From: Pseudomonas sp.
GTDB lineage: Bacteria > Pseudomonadota > Gammaproteobacteria > Pseudomonadales > Pseudomonadaceae
Direction of reading: 5' to 3'
Assembly (NCBI RefSeq): GCF_002796985.1
Contig: NZ_PEKX01000021.1
Location: 1 to 21,353, forward strand
Length of the DNA stretch: 21,353 nucleotides
Part shown: piece by piece, positions 1-7,583 of the stretch
How positions within the stretch are numbered: position 1 is the first letter of the stretch
How the letters are laid out: each line of letters begins with the position of its first letter
Notes under the pieces: generated by a model
Told to the model about the DNA's origin: nothing
Databases searched by the model: none
Seen by the model: the letters and a program-made list of their open reading frames with translations, nothing else
Program-made: the position numbers and the translations under genes

Positions 1-25
1 TCATCGTCAAGCTCCTATCCCAAGA

Positions 26-62
26 CCCCTGGTCAGCAAAGCTGGCCGGGGGTTTTGCTTTT
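26..62 (+). terminator. Rho-independent terminator of an upstream gene outside the window
   Basis: A 12-bp stem (26-37 with 41-52, two G-T pairs) closes on an AAA loop and is followed by TTTTGCTTTT. This is a classic intrinsic terminator for transcription entering from the left edge. The gene it serves lies outside the window; bases 1-25 are too few to identify it. Confidence 0.7.
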
Positions 63-126
63 GCGCGCGGGAAAGCCTGGGCTGAGCTTCAGTCGCCTGT
101 GGCGAGGATGTTCACGGGCACAGCCT

Positions 127-150
127 GCTTACCGGAATAACACGGTAAGC
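127..150. repeat. Perfect 8-bp inverted repeat upstream of the pqi operon
   Basis: GCTTACCG (127-134) and CGGTAAGC (143-150) are exact reverse complements separated by 8 nt. The element lies about 70 nt upstream of the putative -10 box of the pqi operon. No T-tract follows it, so it is more likely an operator or an RNA hairpin than a terminator. No binding protein is assigned. Confidence 0.35.
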
Positions 151-220
151 GGCATTCCAGGCAGGTTTCTCCACGATATTTGAGGCACTGTTCGGGCACC
201 GGAGACATGGTTGGGTCGTC

Positions 221-226
221 TACAAT
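221..226 (+). promoter_or_regulatory. Candidate -10 box for the pqiA-pqiA-pqiB operon
   Basis: TACAAT lies 27 nt upstream of the ATG at 254, which would give a short leader of about 20 nt. No convincing -35 hexamer is visible at 16-18 nt spacing, so an activator or a weak promoter is possible. Low confidence. Confidence 0.3.
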
Positions 227-253
227 AGCTTCAAATTTTCTTTGAGTTCCTAC

Positions 254-910
254 ATGTCCGACATCCCAGGACCTGCCTTGCAGGATCTGCCTCTGGACGA
301 GCTGATGGCTTGTCACGAGTGCGACCTGCTGATGCGCCGCGAGCCCGTTCCTCTCGGGCACCGGTCAGTTTGCCCGCGCTGCGGATACGAACTGGAAATC
401 CATCGTCCCCATATGGTTCGTCGCGCCTTGGCTTTGGTGCTGACGGCGCTGATCCTGTATATCCCGGCGAACTTCCTTCCGATCATGCATATCACCATCC
501 TGGGGCAGACCAGCATGGATACGGTCTGGAGCGGTGTGGTTGGCCTGTATCACTCGAACATGGCTGGTGTCGCTTTCCTGGTGTTCCTTTGCAGCATGGT
601 GATCCCGCTGGCCAAGTTGCTCTGCCAGCTATTCGTATTGGTCACCATCCGCTACAAGGTGCTGCGCGAGCACGGCATGTTGTTGCTGAGTGGCTACCAG
701 CACCTGCGAGAGTGGGGGATGCTGGAGGTGTATCTGATGGGCATCCTCGTCGCCATCGTCAAACTGATCGGCATGGCGGAGCTGCATGTCAGTGTCGGCC
801 TGGGCTGTTTCATTGGCCTGCTGTTCACTCAGATCTGGCTGGAAGTGACCATGTCTCATCACCAGGTCTGGGGCGAGTTGTCCGAGGAGTACGACGATGA
901 GAGCCATTGA
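254..910 (+). CDS. pqiA: PqiA/LetA-family inner-membrane protein, first half-size copy
   Basis: This 218-residue protein has an N-terminal zinc-ribbon (C20-x2-C23 and C40-x2-C43) followed by about four hydrophobic helices, beginning near residues 56-78. That helix carries ILYIPANFLPIM, the signature of the PqiA family, inner-membrane partners of MCE lipid-transport proteins. E. coli PqiA and LetA (YebS) are about 420-residue proteins with two such modules; this one is half that size, and the next gene supplies the other half. The ATG at 254 is preferred over an in-frame TTG at 242; its Shine-Dalgarno is weak. The gene overlaps the next by 14 nt, implying translational coupling. The inferred role is supporting phospholipid traffic between inner and outer membranes. 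Whether the PqiAB or LetAB branch is closer cannot be decided here. Confidence 0.85.
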   Translation: MSDIPGPALQDLPLDELMACHECDLLMRREPVPLGHRSVCPRCGYELEIHRPHMVRRALALVLTALILYIPANFLPIMHITILGQTSMDTVWSGVVGLYHSNMAGVAFLVFLCSMVIPLAKLLCQLFVLVTIRYKVLREHGMLLLSGYQHLREWGMLEVYLMGILVAIVKLIGMAELHVSVGLGCFIGLLFTQIWLEVTMSHHQVWGELSEEYDDESH

Positions 911-1517
911 CGCGGGTATTGTGGTTTGTGGCGAGTGCCACCAACTCAACCGCCGCGAAGAGCAGGATGACACTCATTGCAGCCGGTGCGGCGCAGTGGT
1001 GCATGATCGGCGGCCCAACAGCATCATCCGGACCTGGGCATTGCTGATCACGGCGGCGATCCTCTATATCCCTGCCAACCTGCTACCCATCATGACGGTG
1101 AACTTCCTTGGCAACGGCATGCCGGCGACGATCATGGAGGGCGTGGTTGAGCTGATCAATGCAGATATGGTCCCCATCGCCGCGGTCGTGTTCGTCGCCA
1201 GTATCCTGGTGCCCACCTTCAAGCTGGTCGGCATTGCGCTGCTGCTGTATTCGGTGCAGCGGCGCCAGCCGCTTTCTGCCAGGCAACGGAATGTGATGTA
1301 CCGCTTTATCGAGTGGATCGGCCGCTGGTCGATGCTCGACATCTTCGTCATTGCGATCCTGGTGACGCTGGTGAACTTCGGTAATCTGGCCAGCATCGAG
1401 GCGAACCTGGGTGCGGCTGCCTTCGCTACCGTGGTGGTGCTCACCATGCTGGCTGCAGTAACTTTCGATCCCCGACTGATCTGGGATAACACGGACGCGG
1501 AAAACGACGATGAGTGA
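897..1517 (+). CDS. pqiA: PqiA/LetA-family inner-membrane protein, second half-size copy
   Basis: This 206-residue protein repeats the architecture of its upstream neighbour: a zinc-ribbon (C11-x2-C14 and C28-x2-C31), then about four membrane helices, the first with ILYIPANLLPIM. Together the two proteins total 424 residues, matching one E. coli PqiA or LetA chain, so they probably assemble as a heterodimer equivalent to the fused protein. The ATG at 897 has a GAGGAG ribosome site at 884-889, spaced 7 nt, inside the end of the upstream gene. The gene overlaps the MCE gene downstream by 8 nt. The two copies share a fold but are clearly diverged in sequence, so this is not a recent duplication. 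Confidence 0.85.
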   Translation: MRAIDAGIVVCGECHQLNRREEQDDTHCSRCGAVVHDRRPNSIIRTWALLITAAILYIPANLLPIMTVNFLGNGMPATIMEGVVELINADMVPIAAVVFVASILVPTFKLVGIALLLYSVQRRQPLSARQRNVMYRFIEWIGRWSMLDIFVIAILVTLVNFGNLASIEANLGAAAFATVVVLTMLAAVTFDPRLIWDNTDAENDDE

Positions 1518-3810
1518 TCTCCCCACACCCAAGATGCGAAAGACCACGAACTGGTCGGCTATCTGGATCCTGCCGTTGATCGCGTTGGCGATCGGCGCCT
1601 GGCTTGCATGGCGTGCCTATGACCAGGCCGGGATCATGATCCAGATCCAGTTCGAGAGTGGCGAGGGTATCCAGGCCAACAAGACCGAGGTGGTGTTCAA
1701 GGGGATCGGCGTCGGCAAGGTGGTCGACCTGCATGTGAACAAACCCAACATGGGCGTCACGGCGGTGGTCGAGATGCGTAAGGAAGCAGCTGAGTACCTG
1801 AGCAAGAGCAGCCGCTTCTGGTTGGTCAAGCCACGGGTGTCGATTGCCGGGGTAACCGGGCTGGAAACCCTGGTCTCGGGCAACTACATCGCGATCGATC
1901 CGGTGAAGGGCGAGCAGCAGCACGAGTTTATCGCCCTGAAGGAGCCGCCGCCGCTGTCGGACAGCCTGCCCGGCCTGCACCTGACCCTGAAGGCCGATCG
2001 GCTGGGCTCCCTGGAGCAGGGCAGCCCGATCTATTACCGGCAGATCCAGGTTGGCCAGGTGAAGAGCTACCAGTTGGCGGAAGACCAGAAGACCATCGAG
2101 GTCAAGATCCATATCGAGCCTGCCTATGCCAACCTGGTGCGCAAGCACTCGCGTTTCTGGAATGCCAGCGGCATTACTCTTTCCGGCAGCCTCAGCGGCT
2201 TGAAGCTTCGCACCGAGTCCCTGGCGAGTATCGCCGCTGGCGGTATTGCCTTTGCCACGCCGGAGAGCTATTCGGACAGCCCGCCCACCGATCCGACCAA
2301 ACCCTTCCGTCTGTACGAGGACTTCGACGCCGCCCAGGCCGGTCTCGCCGTCAAGGTGAAAGTCAGTGATGTCAGCGGGCTCACTCCTGGCAGCACACCG
2401 GTGATGTACAACGGTGTGGAGGTCGGGACGGTGAAGAGCATCGACATGGACAAGGACTTCAACGGTGCCACCGCCACCCTGTCGATGGATCCACGCACCG
2501 AAGAGTTCCTCAACAGCAAGACCGAGTTCTGGATGGTCAAGCCGAGCATCTCGCTGGCCGGTATTACTGGCCTGGAAGCGCTGGTGAAGGGCAACTACCT
2601 CAACGTGCGTTTCGCCAGTGACGGTGAGCCGACTCGCGACTTCGTCATCCGGCCGAAAGCGCCTCCTTTGAACCTCGACTCCCCTGGCCTGCATCTGGTG
2701 CTGACCACCGACCAGTTGGGTTCACTGGAAGTTGGTACGCCGATCCTCTACCGCCAGATGAAGGTCGGTAGCGTGCAGAGCTACCAGCTGTCTCGCCGCG
2801 ATCCGTCGCGGCTGATCATCGGCGTCCACATCGAGCCGGAGTACGCCAAGCTGGTGAATACGTCGTCGCGGTTCTGGAATATCAGCGGTGTCACCATCAG
2901 TGGCGGCCTGGACGGTATCAAGCTGAAGAGTGAGTCGCTGCAGACGCTGATCGCTGGTGGTATTGCCTTCGATACTCCTGATCCCAAAGCGGCGCCGGTG
3001 ACCAAGGTGCGTCGCTTCGCGTTGTTCGACAGTGAGGATGATGCGCACCTGAAGGGGCAGATGATCGAACTGCGGGCCGGAACCGCGGATGGTCTGAAGG
3101 AAGGCACCGTCCTGCGCTACAAGGGCCTGGAAGTCGGCCGCGTTGAACAGGTCGAATTGAGCAAGGACCTGCAGACCGTCCAACTCAAGGCGCGACTCAC
3201 CCGTGGCGCGGATCGTATTGCCCGCCAGGGCACCCGTTTCTGGGTGGTGGGGCCGCAGGTCGGGCTCTCCGGTGTGTCCAACCTGAGCACCATCGTCAGC
3301 GGCCAGTACATCGAGGTGCTACCGGCACCCAAGGCGGGCCAGGCACAGACCAGCTTCAGCCTGCTGGAGGGCGAGCCTAATCGTCTACTGGACGCGGATG
3401 GCCTGCGCCTGACCCTGAGCGCCGCCCGCCGCGGCTCGCTCAAGGCTGGCGTCCCGGTGACCTACCGTGAAGTGCAGGTGGGCAAGGTGACCTCGTTCGA
3501 ATTGGGCGAGACGGCGGACCGTGTGCTGATCCACATCCTCATCGAGCCGCGCTACGCCACTCTGGTGCGCACCGGCAGCCGCTTCTGGAATACCAGCGGT
3601 GTTGGCGTGGACGCCGGCCTGTTCAAGGGGGTGAAGGTGCGTACGGAGTCGATGGAGACCATCCTGGCTGGCGGTGTTGCCTTCGCCACGCCGGACAATG
3701 CCGAGATGGGCTCGCCGGCCAAGCCGGGGCAGACCTTTGCGCTGTTCGACGAGGCAAACGATGAGTGGCTTGACTGGGCGCCGAAGATACCGTTGAGCAA
3801 GGCGAACTGA
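1510..3810 (+). CDS. pqiB: Six-MCE-domain lipid-transport protein, PqiB/LetB-like
   Basis: This 766-residue protein has one N-terminal membrane anchor (about residues 15-35) and then six MCE/MlaD domains starting near residues 40, 154, 276, 393, 515 and 631. Odd domains carry an FW-V-x-P type motif and even domains carry RFWNxSG, so the array is three copies of a two-domain unit about 238 residues long. In this family stacked MCE rings form a hexameric tube across the periplasm that carries lipids. E. coli PqiB has three MCE domains and LetB (YebT) has seven; six is intermediate. No PqiC-like lipoprotein gene follows: a terminator comes directly after. That favours a LetAB-like system, although pqiB is the common annotation name. 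Confidence 0.9.
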   Translation: MSDLPTPKMRKTTNWSAIWILPLIALAIGAWLAWRAYDQAGIMIQIQFESGEGIQANKTEVVFKGIGVGKVVDLHVNKPNMGVTAVVEMRKEAAEYLSKSSRFWLVKPRVSIAGVTGLETLVSGNYIAIDPVKGEQQHEFIALKEPPPLSDSLPGLHLTLKADRLGSLEQGSPIYYRQIQVGQVKSYQLAEDQKTIEVKIHIEPAYANLVRKHSRFWNASGITLSGSLSGLKLRTESLASIAAGGIAFATPESYSDSPPTDPTKPFRLYEDFDAAQAGLAVKVKVSDVSGLTPGSTPVMYNGVEVGTVKSIDMDKDFNGATATLSMDPRTEEFLNSKTEFWMVKPSISLAGITGLEALVKGNYLNVRFASDGEPTRDFVIRPKAPPLNLDSPGLHLVLTTDQLGSLEVGTPILYRQMKVGSVQSYQLSRRDPSRLIIGVHIEPEYAKLVNTSSRFWNISGVTISGGLDGIKLKSESLQTLIAGGIAFDTPDPKAAPVTKVRRFALFDSEDDAHLKGQMIELRAGTADGLKEGTVLRYKGLEVGRVEQVELSKDLQTVQLKARLTRGADRIARQGTRFWVVGPQVGLSGVSNLSTIVSGQYIEVLPAPKAGQAQTSFSLLEGEPNRLLDADGLRLTLSAARRGSLKAGVPVTYREVQVGKVTSFELGETADRVLIHILIEPRYATLVRTGSRFWNTSGVGVDAGLFKGVKVRTESMETILAGGVAFATPDNAEMGSPAKPGQTFALFDEANDEWLDWAPKIPLSKAN

Positions 3811-3825
3811 GTTTCAGCCGTACAG

Positions 3826-3853
3826 GAAAAGGGCCGCGATTGCGGCCCTTTTC
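3826..3853 (+). terminator. Rho-independent terminator of the pqi operon
   Basis: GGGCCGC (3831-3837) pairs with GCGGCCC (3842-3848) around a GATT loop, preceded by AAAA and followed by TTTTC. It lies 16 nt after the pqiB stop codon. The A-tract on the left means it could also work on the minus strand. Confidence 0.85.
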
Positions 3854-3889
3854 TCATTTCACGCGCACGCATGAGAGGCGAGCAACACT

Positions 3890-3927
3890 CGTAGGATGGC
3901 TTGGAGCGCAGCGATACCCATCCTACG
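3890..3927. repeat. REP-type palindrome between convergent operons
   Basis: CGTAGGATGG (3890-3899) and CCATCCTACG (3918-3927) are exact inverted arms around an 18-nt loop that contains GAGCGCAGCG. Outer arms GCGAGC (3878-3883) and GCTCGC (3932-3937) also pair. The GTAGGATGG...CCATCCTAC form with a GAGCGCAGCG core is, from memory, a dispersed palindromic repeat seen often in Pseudomonas intergenic regions. It sits between two terminators, a usual REP location. Confidence 0.7.
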
Positions 3928-3938
3928 AACAGCTCGCA

Positions 3939-3966
3939 AGAAAAAGCCCCGCGATACGGGGCTTTC
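3939..3966 (-). terminator. Rho-independent terminator of the mks operon
   Basis: Read on the minus strand, AAAGCCCC and GGGGCTTT form an 8-bp stem around GTATCGC, followed by a run of T. It lies about 20 nt beyond the mksB stop codon at 3985. Confidence 0.85.
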
Positions 3967-3984
3967 GTCAACGCTGCAGAAGCA

Positions 3985-6819
3985 TCATGCCGGCTCGGCG
4001 CTGGCCTCCACATCGCTGTGTGCGGCTTTCTCTGCATCGCGGCGACGGATGTACTTCCAGTCCGCCTCGTCGATGTAGATACCGTTGGGGCCGCTGCCAC
4101 CTTCCAGGTCGATGGCCACCTGGGCCGAGACCTGCGGCTTCACGCTCGCCAGGATCGGCACAAAGCCCAGCTGCAGGCTGGTCTCCAGCAGCGCCGACTG
4201 GTTGCGCTCGTCGATGTCCGCCGCCTCATCGAGGTAGTAGGGCAGACGCACGCGGCCAGCCTGTTCGCGGTCCATCAGGTGCAGCAACAGGTACATGTTG
4301 GTCAGCGCCTTGATGGTCATCGTGGTGCCGTTGGAGGCAGCTCCGTCGATGTCGGTGTGCATGATCGGCTGGCCGCCCATCTTGGTGATCTCGAACGCCA
4401 ACTCGAACAGGTCCTTCAGGCCCAGCTGGTTGTTGTTCGCCGCCACCAGGCGCGACAGATAATCCTTGGCTTCCTCGTTCTTCGTATCCTGCTCGGCGCT
4501 CTGGGTCAGGTCGAAGACGGAGAGGTTCTCGCCCTCCTCGTACTGTCCGGCGCTGTGGATGATCTGATCGATGTGCTTGAGCGCGTCCTTGTTCGGCGCG
4601 AGCACGATACGGAAGCTTTGCAGGTTGGAAACCTGGCGCTTGTTGATCTCGCGGTTGAACAACGCCAACTGGTGTTCCAGGTTGTCGTAGTCGCTGCGGA
4701 TGTTACGCAGGGTACGGGCGATGTCGGTGACCGCCGCACGGCGCGCCTTGGCCAGGGTCAGGGCCTCGTCGGTGCGGTGCGCGTAGGCGTTGATCAGCAG
4801 TTGCAGGCGACGCTCCGGGTCATCCTCGCTGTCGAACTTGGCCACGCCCTTGAGGCGGACCTGGGCGTACAGCGCCTCGATCTGGCCGTCGACGCGCTGC
4901 AGCGACTGCCAGGTGTCCTGGTAGTCGTTGAGCAGCGGCAGCAGGTTGTCCATGGAGTCGTCGACCGGGTCCATGAACGGGATGCCGAAGGGCAGATTGG
5001 CCGGCAGCAGTTGGCGGCGGCGCAGGGCGTCGTCGAGGGTGCGCTGCTTGGCTTCCATGTCGGCCAGTTGGCGGCCGATCAACTGCAGCTTGGCGGAGAG
5101 CTGCTGGACGCGTTCGGTGAAGGCATCGGCGGAGCGCTTGAGCTCGTCCTGGGTCGCTTCCAGCTGAGCTAGCTGCTCCAGCTTGCCCGGCTCCTCGGCA
5201 TTGAGGGTCTGGCTGCGGCGGAAGTCTTCCAGCGCTTTCTGCGCGTCGAGCACGTCCTGATAGAACTTGTCCGCTTGCGCCTTGCTGGCGTTGCGGTCGG
5301 CGGCCACGGCCTGCTGGGTCTTGAGCTGCTTGAGCTCCTTTTCCAGGCGTTCCTTCTGGTCGCGCAGGGCGGCGCGGTCGGCCAGGGCCTGCAGGGCCGG
5401 CGGCTCGATGGTGGCGAGGTCGATGGAGAGGCCGGGCACTTCGAAGCGCTCGCCCTTGAAGGCATCGAGGATCTTCTCGACGCTGCCGACCCACTGGCCG
5501 GCCTCGTCCAGGTCCACGCCTTTCTCGCCCAGCGGCAGGCTGAACAGCGCGCCGTTGAACAGGCGCATCAGGCGCTCCACGTCCTGCTGGGAGAACTCTT
5601 CGCGCAGGCGTGCGTAGCTGTTGTTGTCGGCGTGTTCGAGCTGCTGGCGAACGCCTTTAAGGCGCTTCTCGAGGTCGCGCATGCGCTCTTCCAGGTCTTC
5701 GCTGGAGAACTGCCGGGAGTGCGCCAGGGCGCCGGCCAATTCGTCGTGGGCGTCCTTGGCGGCGAGCAGCTGCTGCTCCAGCACCTTGGCGTCGTCGACC
5801 AGCGCGAAGCGGTTCTTCAGCACGGCCAGTTCGCCCATCCAGCGCTGCAGCTCGCTGATCTCGCGCTCCAGGCGCATCAGCTCGGCGGTGCTGCCGCGCT
5901 GTTCGTTCTGCAGGCCGTCCTGCTCGCTGCGGTAGTGCTCGGCCTGGATGACCAGCTCTTCCTTGCGCGCGCCGGAGTAGTCTTCCCAGGTGCCCAGCAG
6001 GTTATCCAGCAGGGGCGAGAGACGGTGCATCTTGCCGCGCAGCAGTTCGCGCTGCTGCACGCCGTTGGCCAGCGCCTCGACCAGCGGGCCGGCGGCGACC
6101 AGCGCCTGGTAGTCGCCTTCCATGCGGCGTACGTCGCGGAAGGCTTCTTCGCAGGCGGCGATGTAGTCGACGCTACCCGAGCGCAGGCTGTGCTCGAAGG
6201 CATCGAGGAACAGTTGCTTGAGTTTGGCGGCAGTGATCTCGCGCATGTGCAGCAGGTTGATGAACAGCGAGCGGAAGGTCTTCAGGCTCTGTTCGCTGGT
6301 GGAGCGCAGCGGGATCAGGGTCAGGTCCAGCGGTATCGACGTGTGACCGCCGACCAGCAGGCGACGCAGCTCGTCGGGCTTGAGCTCATAGGACTTGATG
6401 CCCTCGCGCTCCAGATTTGCGTACAGCTCGCGCAGGCGCAGGCAGGTGCCGTTCTTCTGGTAGTGCTCAAGATCCAGCTCGCCCTGGTAGGCGAAGAACT
6501 GGTGACCGAAGCCACCGCCCGGACCGCGGCCGCCGACGCCGATCACATGGCGGCCATTGGGCAGGTCGAGCTCGATGAGGATGTAGCTGGTGTCGGTGGC
6601 GAAGTAGAACTTGCGCGAGGCTTCCAGGCTGTACTTGCCGAAGCTCATGTCGGACATGCGCGCGAGGATCGGGAACTGCAGCGCGTTGATCGACGCCGAC
6701 TTGCCGAGGTTGTTCGCGCCGTACACCGACAGTGGCTGTTCCAGCGGGAAGATGCCGAGGCTGTAGCCGGCGGTGTTGAGCAGGGCGAAGCGGCGGATGC
6801 CGTAGCGTTCCTGGGTCAT
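3985..6819 (-). CDS. mksB: MksB, SMC-like ATPase of the MksBEF condensin
   Basis: This 944-residue protein has an SMC/MukB-like layout. An N-terminal ATPase half carries a Walker A motif, GANNLGKS (residues 34-41). Long charged, Leu/Glu/Gln/Arg-rich coiled-coil segments follow from about 280 to 750. The C-terminal ATPase half has a signature-like NGTTMTIKAL near 830 and a Walker B, YYLDEAAD, near 860. It is much shorter than E. coli MukB (about 1,490 residues), as expected for MksB. MksBEF condensins bind and compact DNA and help chromosome segregation in pseudomonads; P. aeruginosa has the same gene order (PA4684-PA4686, from memory). The start overlaps the mksE stop as ATGA, a 4-nt overlap. 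The protein acts in the cytoplasm on the nucleoid. Confidence 0.9.
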   Translation of the reverse strand: MTQERYGIRRFALLNTAGYSLGIFPLEQPLSVYGANNLGKSASINALQFPILARMSDMSFGKYSLEASRKFYFATDTSYILIELDLPNGRHVIGVGGRGPGGGFGHQFFAYQGELDLEHYQKNGTCLRLRELYANLEREGIKSYELKPDELRRLLVGGHTSIPLDLTLIPLRSTSEQSLKTFRSLFINLLHMREITAAKLKQLFLDAFEHSLRSGSVDYIAACEEAFRDVRRMEGDYQALVAAGPLVEALANGVQQRELLRGKMHRLSPLLDNLLGTWEDYSGARKEELVIQAEHYRSEQDGLQNEQRGSTAELMRLEREISELQRWMGELAVLKNRFALVDDAKVLEQQLLAAKDAHDELAGALAHSRQFSSEDLEERMRDLEKRLKGVRQQLEHADNNSYARLREEFSQQDVERLMRLFNGALFSLPLGEKGVDLDEAGQWVGSVEKILDAFKGERFEVPGLSIDLATIEPPALQALADRAALRDQKERLEKELKQLKTQQAVAADRNASKAQADKFYQDVLDAQKALEDFRRSQTLNAEEPGKLEQLAQLEATQDELKRSADAFTERVQQLSAKLQLIGRQLADMEAKQRTLDDALRRRQLLPANLPFGIPFMDPVDDSMDNLLPLLNDYQDTWQSLQRVDGQIEALYAQVRLKGVAKFDSEDDPERRLQLLINAYAHRTDEALTLAKARRAAVTDIARTLRNIRSDYDNLEHQLALFNREINKRQVSNLQSFRIVLAPNKDALKHIDQIIHSAGQYEEGENLSVFDLTQSAEQDTKNEEAKDYLSRLVAANNNQLGLKDLFELAFEITKMGGQPIMHTDIDGAASNGTTMTIKALTNMYLLLHLMDREQAGRVRLPYYLDEAADIDERNQSALLETSLQLGFVPILASVKPQVSAQVAIDLEGGSGPNGIYIDEADWKYIRRRDAEKAAHSDVEASAEPA

Positions 6820-7583
6820 GCCGGGGTCTCCATGTCGGCTTGTTCTTCGGCGATGGCGCGGGCGAGGGCGTCTTCTTCGCTCTCGTCTTCGGCAATTTCA
6901 GCGGGAGCGGCCGGTTCGTCGATCACCACGATGGCGTCTTCGCTGTCGGCAACCGGTTGGTCCGCATAGGACTCCAGGATCACAACAGGCTCGTCATCCT
7001 CTTCCATCAGCACCGGCGCGGTGAACTGCATTTCGCTGGCGTGCAGGTTGGCGGCCAGGTCGCGGTCCTGCTGGACCGACAGGCAGACATCGAGGAAGCG
7101 GTGGATCGGCGGCAGGAAGCGGTACACGCCGTTGTCCTCGGCGGCGAAGCCGAGCTGGGTGAGGCGGCGCATGACCTTCTCTTCCAGTTCTTCCTGGGTG
7201 GTCACTTCGGCCTGCAGGAACAGGTCGCGGTATTTCTCCAGCAGCGGCGGCAGCTCGTCGCGGCCGATGCTGCCGCCATCGAGGACGGCCAGCGGGTCGC
7301 GGCCCTGGTCGGCCAGGTGCTCGACGAGGATGAAGGTGAACAGCGCCAGGCGCTGGGCGGTCTTGTTCACCTGGGCGCCGACCTGCTCGGGCACGAAGTA
7401 GTAGAAGCCGCGGGTATCGCAGACCAGCTCGTAGCCCAGGCTGCGGAACAGCGCGCGGTAGGCGTCCTGCTGGTTGGATAACTGGCTGTACAGCTCCGGG
7501 TCGCGGCGGCTGATGTGGAAGCCCTTGAACAGCTCGCGGAAGATCGGCGCCAGCTGGGTCATTTCGGTGAGATTAATCTGCAT
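6816..7583 (-). CDS. mksE: MksE, accessory subunit of the MksBEF condensin
   Basis: This 255-residue protein begins with a compact alpha/beta region typical of the winged-helix MksE/MukE family (about 1-185, including FKGFHISRRDPELY near residue 20). It ends in a very acidic tail (about 190-255) rich in Glu, Asp and Ala that is probably disordered. MksE bridges the kleisin MksF and the ATPase MksB. The gene overlaps mksF by 11 nt and mksB by 4 nt, so the three subunits are probably made in coupled amounts. A second in-frame ATG lies seven codons inside, but the outer start keeps the overlap pattern. Confidence 0.87.
   Translation of the reverse strand: MQINLTEMTQLAPIFRELFKGFHISRRDPELYSQLSNQQDAYRALFRSLGYELVCDTRGFYYFVPEQVGAQVNKTAQRLALFTFILVEHLADQGRDPLAVLDGGSIGRDELPPLLEKYRDLFLQAEVTTQEELEEKVMRRLTQLGFAAEDNGVYRFLPPIHRFLDVCLSVQQDRDLAANLHASEMQFTAPVLMEEDDEPVVILESYADQPVADSEDAIVVIDEPAAPAEIAEDESEEDALARAIAEEQADMETPA

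Noticed and set aside
89..208. Minus-strand 39-residue frame with four cysteines (including CLEC) diverging from the pqi operon
   Set aside because: No ribosome binding site and no recognised family; it overlaps the inverted repeat and the probable promoter region. Could be revisited with small-protein proteomics.
1441..2694. 417-residue minus-strand open frame opposite pqiB
   Set aside because: Shadow of the MCE repeats; no recognisable domain or start context.
5275..6969. 564-residue plus-strand open frame across mksB and into mksE
   Set aside because: Antisense shadow of genuine GC-rich coding sequence; the translation is low-complexity Leu/Ala/Val/Gln-rich with no domain, while the minus-strand frame has clear MksB motifs.
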